From a virus, in the IMG/VR virus record IMGVR_UViG_3300030380_004143, positions 1 through 24,729 of that record: a stretch of DNA of 24,729 nucleotides. One strand, written 5' to 3'. The notes under the pieces were generated by a model. It was not told the origin of the DNA and ran no database searches. It worked only from the letters and a program-made list of their open reading frames with translations. The translations under genes and the position numbers were made by a program. Of the stretch, positions 1-5,739 are shown piece by piece (the stretch's first letter is position 1; every line of letters starts with the position of its first letter).

Positions 1-1
1 T

Positions 2-1510
2 TCTAAAATCAGAGGTGGAGAGGTACAACACACAGGCGTTGTCCCCTTCCTTAAAAAGTTTGAAAGCACTGTCAGATGCTGCACTCAAAACGGCATCAGA
101 GGTGGTTCTGCTACAGTTCACTTTCCTATCTGGCACCAAGAAATAGAAGATATTCTTGTTCTTAAGAATAACAAAGGAACGGAGGATAATCGTGTCAGAA
201 AACTTGACTATTCAATTCAGATTTCAAAGATTTTCTACGAGCGTTTCATCAAGAATGAAGAGATTAGCCTCTTCTCACCGCATGACACGCCGGGTCTCTA
301 TGATGCTTTTGGGACTGATAAGTTTGACGACTTATATGTTCGTTACGAACGAGATGAGTCTATTCCGAAAAAGACTATCGGAGCACAGGAACTTGTCCTA
401 AACTTGTTGAAGGAACGTGCAGAGACTGGTCGAATCTATATTATGAATATCGATCACTGTAACTCTCACTCTTCATTTAAAGACAAGGTAGAGATGAGTA
501 ATCTTTGTCAAGAGATTACTTTACCCACGTATCCTCTTCAGCATATTGATGATCACCTGGGAGAAATCGCTCTGTGTATTCTTTCTGCCATCAACGTTGG
601 TAAGATCACTCCAGCAGGTGGTGATAAAGAACTGGAAGAACTATGTGAACTTTCTGTTCGTGGTCTTGAAGAACTGATTGATTATCAGGAATATCCAGTA
701 GTGGCTGCGGAACGTGCTACAAAGGCACGTAGATCGCTTGGAATTGGTTTTATTGGTCTTGCACACTATCTTGCTAAGTTGGGATTTGATTATGACTCTC
801 AGGAAGCATGGGACGCTGTTCATGGTCTATCAGAATCTTTCCAGTTCTATCTTTTGAAGGCATCTAATAAGATTGCTCAAGAGAAAGGATGGTGTGCTGA
901 TTTTGGTCGCACTAAGTATGCAGATGGAATTCTTCCGATTGATACATACAAGAAGGATGTGGATGAAATTTCTAGTCAGGAGCTAGCACATGATTGGGAG
1001 AGTCTTAGGGCATCTATCAATGAGTTCGGTTTACGGCACTCAACACTGTCCGCACAAATGCCATCGGAAAGTAGTTCCGTTGTGTCAAATGCAACCAATG
1101 GAATCGAACCACCTAGAGACTACTTGTCCATTAAAAAATCAAAGAAAGGACCTCTTAAGCAAATTGTTCCTTCCTACGGGAGTTTGAAAAATAACTACAC
1201 ACTTCTATGGGATATGAAATCTAACCGAGGTTACATAAATGTAGTGTCGGTTATGCAAAAATTCTTTGATCAAGCCATATCTGGTAACTGGAGTTATAAT
1301 CCAGAGAACTATCCTGATAACGAAGTCCCAGTGTCCGTTATGGCACAAGACTTTTTAACTACATATAAGTACGGTTGGAAAACTTCTTACTATCAAAACA
1401 CTCACGATATGAAGAATGATGAGGTAGAGGAAGAAAAACCCAACTTGAGTTCATTAATCAACGAACTAGAACAAGCCGAGGAGGGAGAGTGTGAATCCTG
1501 TGCAGTTTAA
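2..1510 (+). CDS. nrdA: Ribonucleoside-diphosphate reductase class Ia, alpha subunit (5' end outside window)
   Basis: This is the large catalytic subunit of aerobic ribonucleotide reductase, which makes deoxynucleoside diphosphates for phage DNA synthesis together with the product of the next gene. The frame is open from base 2, so the gene starts before the window; 502 residues are visible. They align by eye along their whole length with the C-terminal two thirds of E. coli NrdA. Visible landmarks are RGGSATVHFPIWH near the window start, SNLCQE (the cysteine at 506-508 matches the radical Cys439), GEIALC (575-577, matching redox Cys462), PSESSSVVSNATNGIEPPR, and the tyrosine pair in KTSYYQNTHD. 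The tail ends CESCAV, a CxxC pair where E. coli has CxxxxC. Later in-frame starts, such as the TTG at 404, only mark truncated readings. The 3' end overlaps or closely precedes nrdB. Confidence 0.97.
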   Translation, partial: SKIRGGEVQHTGVVPFLKKFESTVRCCTQNGIRGGSATVHFPIWHQEIEDILVLKNNKGTEDNRVRKLDYSIQISKIFYERFIKNEEISLFSPHDTPGLYDAFGTDKFDDLYVRYERDESIPKKTIGAQELVLNLLKERAETGRIYIMNIDHCNSHSSFKDKVEMSNLCQEITLPTYPLQHIDDHLGEIALCILSAINVGKITPAGGDKELEELCELSVRGLEELIDYQEYPVVAAERATKARRSLGIGFIGLAHYLAKLGFDYDSQEAWDAVHGLSESFQFYLLKASNKIAQEKGWCADFGRTKYADGILPIDTYKKDVDEISSQELAHDWESLRASINEFGLRHSTLSAQMPSESSSVVSNATNGIEPPRDYLSIKKSKKGPLKQIVPSYGSLKNNYTLLWDMKSNRGYINVVSVMQKFFDQAISGNWSYNPENYPDNEVPVSVMAQDFLTTYKYGWKTSYYQNTHDMKNDEVEEEKPNLSSLINELEQAEEGECESCAV

Positions 1511-1547
1511 GGTGTCATCAGTGGAAGATGTGAAGAGTAAAGTTGAA

Positions 1548-2681
1548 GGTATGACGGTCTTCAACACTGAACAAGTTAATACTAAAAAGCAACCGATGTT
1601 TTTCGGTAAACCTCTGGGTGTCCAGAGATACGATTCATACAAATATCCAATCTTTGATAAACTCACCACACAACAATTAGGATACTTCTGGAGACCTGAG
1701 GAGGTTTCTTTGCAGAAGGATCGTGGTGACTATCAATTACTTCGCCCGGAACAAAAGCATATCTATACTTCTAACCTCAAGTATCAGATTATGCTTGATT
1801 CTATTCAGGGTCGTGGTCCTGGTATGGCATTCATCCCATACTGCTCTCTGCCTGAATTAGAAGCGTGTATGGAAGTCTGGGGATTCATGGAAATGATCCA
1901 TAGTCGCTCCTACACTTACATCATCAAGAACGTCTATGCAGACCCCTCAGAGGTCTTTGATAAGATTGTCACTGATGATCGCATCCTGGAACGTGCTGCA
2001 AGCGTTACAGGGGCATATGATGACTTTATTAATAGTGCTCAGAGTTGGGGCAATGGAAATATGTGGCGAGAGGATTTTCGTCAATCACCATCCTCACAAT
2101 GGGAAATCAAAGAGGTCAAGAGAAAACTTTATAGGGCAGTTGCAAATGTCAATATCCTGGAAGGAATTCGGTTTTATGTTTCTTTTGCTTGCAGCTTTGC
2201 TTTTGGTGAACTTAAACTCATGGAAGGTTCAGCAAAAATTATCTCCCTTATTGCCAGGGACGAGAACCAACATCTCGCCATCACCCAAAACATTTTGAAC
2301 AAGTGGAAGCAAGGTGATGATCCTGAAATGAAGCAAATCATGAAGGAAGAAGAGGAGTGGACTTACAAGCAGTTTGATCTTGCTGTCAATGAAGAAAAGC
2401 GTTGGGCAGACTATCTGTTTAAAGATGGGTCTATGATTGGTCTGAATGATAAACTTCTACAGCAGTATGTTGAATGGGTTGCTAATCGTCGCCTGAAAGC
2501 ATTAGGTCTTAAACCACAATATGATATTGCTGCTAGCAATAACCCACTGCCCTGGACACAGCATTGGATCTCTTCTAAGGGTCTTCAGGTGGCACCACAG
2601 GAGACTGAAGTAGAGTCTTATGTTGTTGGTGGTATTAAGCAAGATGTGAAAAAGGACACATTCAGTGGTTTCCAACTCTGA
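1548..2681 (+). CDS. nrdB: Ribonucleoside-diphosphate reductase class Ia, beta subunit
   Basis: This is the small subunit, which carries the di-iron centre and tyrosyl radical used by NrdA. The protein reads clearly as NrdB: QPMFFGKPLGVQRYD, FWRPEEV, then EMIHSRSY, which supplies two iron ligands (Glu, His) and the radical tyrosine, then IRFYVSFACSFAFGE and LIARDENQH with the remaining Glu/His ligands. It ends DTFSGFQL, like the E. coli C-terminal tail that docks on NrdA. From the ATG at 1548 it is 377 residues, close to the usual 376. An alternative GTG at 1491 sits 4 bases after a strong GAGGAGGGA site and would add 19 residues and overlap nrdA by 20 bases. I prefer 1548 because homology begins at MTVFNTEQ, but the ribosome site makes 1491 a real option. 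Confidence 0.95.
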   Translation, partial: GMTVFNTEQVNTKKQPMFFGKPLGVQRYDSYKYPIFDKLTTQQLGYFWRPEEVSLQKDRGDYQLLRPEQKHIYTSNLKYQIMLDSIQGRGPGMAFIPYCSLPELEACMEVWGFMEMIHSRSYTYIIKNVYADPSEVFDKIVTDDRILERAASVTGAYDDFINSAQSWGNGNMWREDFRQSPSSQWEIKEVKRKLYRAVANVNILEGIRFYVSFACSFAFGELKLMEGSAKIISLIARDENQHLAITQNILNKWKQGDDPEMKQIMKEEEEWTYKQFDLAVNEEKRWADYLFKDGSMIGLNDKLLQQYVEWVANRRLKALGLKPQYDIAASNNPLPWTQHWISSKGLQVAPQETEVESYVVGGIKQDVKKDTFSGFQL

Positions 2682-2695
2682 TTTGTGCTTAAATA

Positions 2696-2717
2696 GGGGG
2701 AGTAGTTCCCCCATTTT
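2696..2717 (+). terminator. Terminator-like hairpin abutting a start codon
   Basis: GGGGGA (2696-2701) pairs with TCCCCC (2707-2712) around a 5-base loop, followed by ATTTT and then at once by the ATG at 2718. It could end nrdAB transcription or limit ribosome access to the next gene. The T run is short, so termination would be weak. No Shine-Dalgarno sequence lies between the hairpin and the ATG. Confidence 0.55.
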
Positions 2718-2879
2718 ATGCCTAAAAATCAACTGAATAAAGAGGAACTAAAGGTTCGCGTTTACAAATTGAAAAATAAAGTAGATGATGAACCTGATAC
2801 TGTGTGGCAAGGAGAGAAAGACCTAGCACATAAATACCTGAACCGGGTATTAGACATTTTAGATGAGTATCGATATTGA
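2718..2879 (+). CDS. Small conserved cyanophage protein of unknown function
   Basis: This short gene encodes a 53-residue charged protein, beginning MPKNQLNKEELK and ending DILDEYRY. The sequence is largely helical in character, with a KVRVYKLKNK segment and no membrane segment, signal peptide or metal-binding cysteines. I recall similar proteins with the same start and the same DEYRY-type ending in T4-like cyanophages next to nrdB, but no function is known. The start codon follows a GC-rich hairpin (2696-2712) after five bases, with no visible ribosome binding site, so translation may depend on read-through or be unusual. Its last 17 bases overlap the start of the GIY-YIG endonuclease gene in another frame, which suggests coupled translation. 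Confidence 0.8.
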   Translation: MPKNQLNKEELKVRVYKLKNKVDDEPDTVWQGEKDLAHKYLNRVLDILDEYRY

Positions 2880-3306
2880 TTATGAAAATCCGTGGATGTA
2901 TCTGGAGAGACCTTTTACTTCTGATGATGTTTTGGATAACTATGGTTTTGTTTATAACATTACCAATCTCACAAACGAACGACAGTACATTGGGAGAAAG
3001 TATTTTTGGCAACATAGAACGCCAAAAGGAAAAAAACGCAAAGTAAAATCAGAATCCGATTGGAAAAAGTACTATGGGTCTTGTCCAGAACTTAAAGAAG
3101 ACATTGAGCGCCTGGGGCGACAAAATTTTAGTAGAACTATCTTGTCATTACATAAAACACCTGGCAAAACAAACTTTGAAGAAACCCGACAACTCTTCAT
3201 CAACGGAGTCCTCACTGAGTCCCTTGACACTGGTATCCCAAGATACTACAATAGCAACATCCTCAGCAGATACTTCCGAAAAGATTACTATGAAGGAAAC
3301 GGGTGA
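2863..3306 (+). CDS. Free-standing GIY-YIG family endonuclease (putative homing endonuclease)
   Basis: The protein has 147 residues. Near the N-terminus it shows a GIY-YIG-type core: GFVYNIT (28-34) followed after about eight residues by YIGRKYF (42-48), with a basic stretch TPKGKKRKVK (53-62) and a downstream acidic NFEE (104-107) that could hold the metal-binding glutamate. GIY-YIG enzymes cut DNA with one metal ion, and phage versions often act as mobile homing endonucleases. This one is not inside an intron or intein. It lies just downstream of nrdB, where T-even relatives also carry homing enzymes. Similar proteins annotated as putative homing endonucleases are common in T4-like cyanophages. 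It overlaps the gene before it by 17 bases and the next by 17. Whether it is mobile or domesticated cannot be told from this sequence. Confidence 0.75.
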   Translation: MSIDIDYENPWMYLERPFTSDDVLDNYGFVYNITNLTNERQYIGRKYFWQHRTPKGKKRKVKSESDWKKYYGSCPELKEDIERLGRQNFSRTILSLHKTPGKTNFEETRQLFINGVLTESLDTGIPRYYNSNILSRYFRKDYYEGNG

Positions 3307-3505
3307 GATTGTAAATTATGTAAGAGAGTGGGCAAAAGACCTTGTAGACTCTTACGATCAAAAATCAGTAGATAGAATAGGAGACAAATTTGCAATCATT
3401 GATGAATACCATGAATGGTTTGACTTAAATCAAAAAGAACTAGAAATTATGACCCTTGACGAAATTACGGAGGACGAGTATAATAATTATCTTGAGAGAA
3501 ATTAG
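3290..3505 (+). CDS. Small acidic protein of unknown function
   Basis: This is a 71-residue acidic protein beginning MKETGEIVNYVREWAK and ending YNNYLERN. It is predicted to be mainly helical, has no cysteine, no membrane segment and no recognisable motif. The ATG at 3290 lies inside the end of the endonuclease gene (17-base overlap). A longer reading of the same frame from 3074 would lie wholly across the endonuclease coding sequence and is less likely. Ten bases separate its stop from the first tRNA gene, so it is the last protein gene before the tRNA stretch. Small acidic proteins of this kind are usual early genes in T4-like phages, but I cannot name a role. Confidence 0.7.
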   Translation: MKETGEIVNYVREWAKDLVDSYDQKSVDRIGDKFAIIDEYHEWFDLNQKELEIMTLDEITEDEYNNYLERN

Positions 3506-3515
3506 TTTCTCTTTT

Positions 3516-3589
<74 letters not shown>

Positions 3590-3593
3590 CCTT

Positions 3594-3664
3594 GCGGGTG
3601 TGGTGTAGCGGTAACATGCGAGCCTTCCAAGCTCTTGTCACGAGTTCGATCCTCGTCACCCGCT
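3594..3664 (+). tRNA. tRNA-Gly (anticodon TCC)
   Basis: Acceptor GCGGGTG (3594-3600) pairs perfectly with CACCCGC (3657-3663). The anticodon loop is CTTCCAA with TCC, and the T arm carries the usual TTCGATC loop between ACGAG and CTCGT. The 3' CCA is not encoded. It follows tRNA-Arg by four bases, so the two are probably cut from one transcript. Confidence 0.94.
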
Positions 3665-3679
3665 TGTCCTCTTTATACT

Positions 3680-3850
3680 ATGGACCCCATACAAATTCTT
3701 CGTATTATTGATAATCTGGAAGGATCTTATCATCACCTTAGAATATGTGGTTTTGATGAGGACAAAGATACAATCAGAGAAATCTGTAATAGATACTACA
3801 AACTCTATTTCAAACTCTGTAAAGAACAAGGGAGAAATCCCTACGGATAA
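3680..3850 (+). CDS. Small protein of unknown function between tRNA genes
   Basis: This is a 56-residue protein starting MDPIQILRIIDNLEGSYHHL and ending CKEQGRNPYG. It starts 15 bases after tRNA-Gly. It contains two cysteines and a helical RYYKLYFKLCKEQ segment but no motif I can assign. The coding case rests on an uninterrupted frame of ordinary composition, a start placed directly after the tRNA, and the position in a run of similar mini-genes. A weak or absent ribosome binding site (TCCTCTTTATACT before the ATG) is a reason for caution. Longer in-frame starts would run back into the tRNA-Gly sequence and are rejected. Confidence 0.6.
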   Translation: MDPIQILRIIDNLEGSYHHLRICGFDEDKDTIREICNRYYKLYFKLCKEQGRNPYG

Positions 3851-4009
3851 TCCTCTATATCTGCGACGGGGAATGGGCTCGCCCGCGACGGTGCTAACCA
3901 CACTGTGATCTAGAGAGTTGGTTACTCTCTTCTGCCCCATTACAAACTGTCAGAATGTTAGGGTTTAAAAAATGCCCCATAGCAAGCATTCGGATAAGTG
4001 TAATGTTAC
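3851..4009 (+). other. Non-coding, possibly structured stretch between a small gene and tRNA-Val
   Basis: About 160 bases hold no supportable gene. Visible elements are two GCGACGG copies (3863 and 3885), a hairpin GAGAG-TTGGTTA-CTCTC around 3914-3930, a competing pairing TAACCA/TGGTTA, and two TGCCCCAT copies exactly 40 bases apart (3933 and 3973). The hairpin resembles a tRNA T arm, but no full cloverleaf can be formed. It may be a decayed tRNA or a small RNA. Confidence 0.35.
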
Positions 4010-4081
4010 GCTTGATTAGCTCAGCGGTAGAGCATCTCGTTTACACCGAGGCGGTCGGCGGTTCGATCCCGTCATCAAGCA
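4010..4081 (+). tRNA. tRNA-Val (anticodon TAC)
   Basis: Acceptor GCTTGAT (4010-4016) pairs with ATCAAGC (4074-4080). The D arm is GCTC/GAGC, the anticodon arm is TCTCG-TTTACAC-CGAGG with TAC, and the T arm is GGCGG-TTCGATC-CCGTC with one G-T pair. The discriminator base is A and no CCA is encoded. Confidence 0.95.
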
Positions 4082-4103
4082 TTTATTTAGAAACTTATGA
4101 CCC

Positions 4104-4352
4104 ATGATTATCGTAAGATGCAAAGAATGTAACACAGAAATCAACAGTAATAATAAGACTCAAGTATGTGGTTGTTCCAATATGATGAGTGTTAAGGGAG
4201 ATAAAGTTTCTGCACAAGACCTCTCCAAAGTCGTAATGATCGACAATAGTTCTTCACAGAAAAATAAACCAGTGTTGTCAAACCAAGACTTAGCCTTCCA
4301 AGAAGAGCGAAAAAAGAGAAAAGTACGCAAATTAAACTTTGAAGTTCGCTAG
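4104..4352 (+). CDS. Small putative zinc-ribbon protein, conserved cyanophage type
   Basis: This 82-residue protein starts MIIVRCKECNTEI. Four cysteines in a CxxC (6-9) and CxC (22-24) arrangement in the first 24 residues suggest a single small zinc-binding knuckle. The C-terminal third is strongly basic (EERKKRKVRKLNFEVR), as expected for nucleic-acid contact, but that is inference. Proteins with the same start and the same VRKL-FEVR ending are, as I recall, common in T4-like cyanophages and unassigned. The gene starts 22 bases after tRNA-Val, and its start codon fits the N-terminal family pattern. No membrane segment or signal peptide is seen. Confidence 0.8.
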   Translation: MIIVRCKECNTEINSNNKTQVCGCSNMMSVKGDKVSAQDLSKVVMIDNSSSQKNKPVLSNQDLAFQEERKKRKVRKLNFEVR

Positions 4353-4382
4353 ATAGTATCATGCTGTTACATCCGCAGGTAA

Positions 4383-4538
4383 ATGCATCCCGACGAACTT
4401 GCAAACTGGGAAAAAATTAAAGAAGTTTTTGAAGAAAACGGAACAACCGATAACTTCTTTTATAAAAGAGCATGTGCTATAGTAGGTGGGTTACCGGATC
4501 CTATGAGTAACCTACCTAATGTCACACAGGATGGATGA
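4383..4538 (+). CDS. Small protein of unknown function (51 residues)
   Basis: The reading frame encodes 51 residues starting MHPDELANWEKIKEVFEENG and ending NLPNVTQDG. The MHPDEL...WEKIK start followed by FYKRAC is a pattern I associate with small conserved cyanophage proteins; no function is known. The protein is acidic at its N-terminal half, probably helical, and lacks membrane segments. It lies 30 bases after the zinc-ribbon gene, and its stop overlaps the next gene in the sequence ATGGATGA, so translation is likely coupled. Confidence 0.7.
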   Translation: MHPDELANWEKIKEVFEENGTTDNFFYKRACAIVGGLPDPMSNLPNVTQDG

Positions 4539-4713
4539 AATCAAACCTGAGCACTACGTTACTGAAAAACAGTGCCAGGAAATGATAGATAAAGCAATTG
4601 ACAAACACAACAAAACTGCTACAATTATAAGTGCGATCTTAGGATCCATTGTCTTGGGATTCTATTCGCATGGTTTGTTTGCCTTGGTTGGTAATGGAAA
4701 TCTACACGGTTGA
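4531..4713 (+). CDS. Small single-pass membrane protein
   Basis: This is a 60-residue protein beginning MDEIKPEHYVTEKQCQ, with a charged N-terminal half (residues 1-29) and one hydrophobic stretch, about TIISAILGSIVLGFYSHG (31-48), that should span a membrane. The start at 4531 overlaps the preceding stop by 8 bases and matches the N-terminus I recall for relatives in T4-like cyanophages. An ATG at 4519 would add four residues and cannot be excluded. The charged half is probably cytoplasmic if the usual positive-inside rule applies. Function is unknown. The 3' end overlaps the Phd-like gene by 20 bases. Confidence 0.7.
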   Translation: MDEIKPEHYVTEKQCQEMIDKAIDKHNKTATIISAILGSIVLGFYSHGLFALVGNGNLHG

Positions 4714-4846
4714 AGAGTTTCAAGAACGCTGGGATGAAATGATCACCCGTGTAGAAAATGGTGAACACATTGGTATTACTAATGGAAAAAACACTGCAGT
4801 TATGATGCCTGCAGATGATCTTGAGGGACTGTCGCATATTGGTTAA
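4694..4846 (+). CDS. Short Phd/YefM antitoxin-like protein whose 3' end overlaps a tRNA gene
   Basis: The protein has 50 residues. Its layout, YTVEEFQERWDEMITRVENG (4-23), then HIGITNGKNTAVMMPADD (25-42), is that of the N-terminal domain of Phd/YefM antitoxins: a helix ending in R-V-E-x-G, then two short strands ending in a V-x-x-P-x-D type turn. Full antitoxins are about 75-90 residues and carry a C-terminal toxin-binding tail. Here the stop codon comes at residue 51, and the last seven codons plus stop (4825-4846) are also the 5' arm and D loop of the Ile tRNA. No toxin gene is adjacent. It may act as a small DNA-binding regulator or decoy antitoxin; that is inference. Similar short proteins occur in T4-like cyanophages. 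Confidence 0.72.
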   Translation: MEIYTVEEFQERWDEMITRVENGEHIGITNGKNTAVMMPADDLEGLSHIG

Positions 4847-4899
4847 TGCGCTCTGCTTATAACGGAGTCAACTGGGTTCAATTCCCAGCAGTCCTACCA
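4825..4899 (+). tRNA. tRNA-Ile-like (anticodon TAT), CCA encoded
   Basis: Acceptor GGGACTG (4825-4831) pairs with CAGTCCT (4889-4895; first pair G-T). The D arm is GCAT/ATGC with GG in its loop, the anticodon arm is CTCTG-CTTATAA-CGGAG, and the T arm is CTGGG-TTCAATT-CCCAG. The discriminator is A and the genome encodes the 3' CCA at 4897-4899, the only one of the five tRNAs to do so. TAT should read AUA, a job bacteria usually give to a modified CAT tRNA. Its 5' 22 bases are also coding sequence of the Phd-like gene. Confidence 0.88.
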
Positions 4900-4972
4900 G
4901 GGGGCTTAGCAATCTGGTGAATGCAGCAAACTCATAATTTGCCTAAGGCGAGTTCGATCCTCGCAGCCCCTA
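4900..4972 (+). tRNA. tRNA-Met-like (anticodon CAT)
   Basis: Acceptor GGGGGCT (4900-4906) pairs with AGCCCCT (4965-4971; first pair G-T). The anticodon arm is GCAAA-CTCATAA-TTTGC with CAT, and the T arm is GCGAG-TTCGATC-CTCGC. The D stem has three good pairs. The gene begins at the very next base after the CCA of the Ile tRNA. CAT could mean elongator Met or lysidine-modified Ile; the sequence alone does not decide. Confidence 0.9.
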
Positions 4973-5001
4973 TTGACACAGATACATAAGTCAGTTATAA
5001 T
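4973..5001 (+). promoter_or_regulatory. Perfect sigma70-type promoter after the tRNAs
   Basis: TTGACA at 4973-4978 and TATAAT at 4996-5001 are separated by exactly 17 bases, a full consensus match. The -35 box starts at the base after the discriminator of the Met tRNA. It should drive the genes from 5024 onward as an early phage promoter recognised by host RNA polymerase. Confidence 0.85.
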
Positions 5002-5023
5002 ACTTTCGTCAACTAACAAAGCA

Positions 5024-5239
5024 ATGGCACTGACTAGCAAGTTCAAGAAAGACCTGCAGACTCTTCGTGGGGCTGTAGAAGGAGACTTCTTCCTTGATGT
5101 AAGAAACCCGAAACTTTTTAAAAAGGTTCGTCGCTTTTATGAGAACAATGGTGTAGTTTTCTCTGGTGATCCCATGGATGACTATGACATGCTGATGGAA
5201 TATGTGTATAATGACCTTGACACCGTTGAGGCAAAATGA
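5024..5239 (+). CDS. Small conserved cyanophage protein of unknown function
   Basis: This is a 71-residue protein starting MALTSKFKKDLQTLRGAVEG and ending YNDLDTVEAK. The N-terminal half is basic and the C-terminal half acidic (GDPMDDYDMLMEYVYNDLD). There is no membrane segment, cysteine or catalytic motif. I recall similar MALTSKFK proteins in T4-like cyanophages, without a function. The start at 5024 lies about 15-20 bases after the expected transcription start of the promoter at 4973-5001. An in-frame TTG at 4973 would place the start inside the -35 box and is rejected. The stop overlaps the next start in ATGA, so the two genes are translationally coupled. Confidence 0.8.
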   Translation: MALTSKFKKDLQTLRGAVEGDFFLDVRNPKLFKKVRRFYENNGVVFSGDPMDDYDMLMEYVYNDLDTVEAK

Positions 5240-5472
5240 AAATCATCTTTGAGCGTTTCCCCTATCGCTACGTTGAGTGTGGCACACTAGAGATCAATGG
5301 GATGCCAGACTACCGCATCCAAAAAGCACATGAGTACACTAAGCGATATAGTGACATGTATCTCTGTGACAACCAGATGCAGTTCTTGACTGCTATTGAT
5401 GACTTTGAATATACAAAGTGGTTAGATCCTGCGCGTGTGCCATGTTATATCAAGGATACTGTCGCTAAATAA
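5236..5472 (+). CDS. Small protein of unknown function (78 residues)
   Basis: This 78-residue protein starts MKIIFERFPYRYVECGTLEI and ends CYIKDTVAK. It is rich in aromatic residues (many Tyr and Phe), with three scattered cysteines that do not form a metal-binding pair. No membrane segment or recognised motif is present. It shares an ATGA overlap with the preceding gene and so belongs to the same early transcript from the promoter at 4973-5001. The function cannot be inferred; the pairing with the 71-residue gene upstream is the only clue. Confidence 0.75.
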   Translation: MKIIFERFPYRYVECGTLEINGMPDYRIQKAHEYTKRYSDMYLCDNQMQFLTAIDDFEYTKWLDPARVPCYIKDTVAK

Positions 5473-5496
5473 TCACATAGAGTTCATTCTAAAATC

Positions 5497-5712
5497 ATGG
5501 CAACAAAAGGAACAGCAGGGAAGTCTGCATCTGGTGCAGCGATGTCTAAGTATGACGTTGAAGTTGAAGGAAGACTTCAAGCACTAGAAGCACAAGCACA
5601 TGAAAAATGTGGCGGTGGAGTTGATCCCGCAAGACTTGAAGCACTGGAAAAAAGACTTCAGGCACTTGTAGAAAAAGTTGCATATAAACTTGGCGGAGAC
5701 TACTACGTCTGA
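5497..5712 (+). CDS. Small coiled-coil protein with an internal repeat
   Basis: The protein has 71 residues. After a low-complexity, Ala/Gly/Ser-rich start (residues 1-16), most of the rest is heptad-patterned: RLQALEA (26-32), RLEALEK (46-52) and RLQALVE (53-59), with leucines spaced for a coiled coil, interrupted by KCGGGVDPA. The matching DNA shows three near-identical 15-base units (5571, 5631 and 5652). It probably dimerises or bundles, perhaps as a small structural or scaffold-type protein; that is inference. Twenty-four bases separate it from the previous gene. A CTAAATA sequence near 5466 weakly resembles a phage late promoter, but I do not rely on it. The start codon has no obvious ribosome binding site. 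It is the last gene before the sugar cassette. Confidence 0.72.
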   Translation: MATKGTAGKSASGAAMSKYDVEVEGRLQALEAQAHEKCGGGVDPARLEALEKRLQALVEKVAYKLGGDYYV

Positions 5713-5718
5713 TATAAT
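5690..5718 (+). promoter_or_regulatory. Likely promoter of the sugar cassette
   Basis: TTGGCG (5690-5695, four of six consensus bases) and TATAAT (5713-5718, six of six) are spaced by 17 bases, just ahead of the first cassette gene at 5740. The -35 box and spacer lie in the end of the coiled-coil gene. No other promoter is obvious until 23635, so this may serve all 21 genes. Confidence 0.55.
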
Positions 5719-5739
5719 TAAAACGTAAATCTATTCATC

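Noticed and set aside
156-401. 81-residue plus-strand frame near the window start
   Set aside because: It lies out of frame inside nrdA, whose protein continues unbroken from base 2 with clear NrdA homology.
3656-3940. 94-residue minus-strand frame across a small gene and the non-coding stretch
   Set aside because: It runs opposite to every other gene, covers a plausible plus-strand gene, and its protein shows no recognisable features.
3861-3943. Possible sixth tRNA
   Set aside because: Only a T-arm-like hairpin can be formed; the ends do not pair into a seven-base acceptor without bulges, and D and anticodon arms are lacking.
4973-5023. Longer start for the 71-residue gene at 5024
   Set aside because: It would start in the -35 box of a perfect promoter and add residues translated from the promoter itself.
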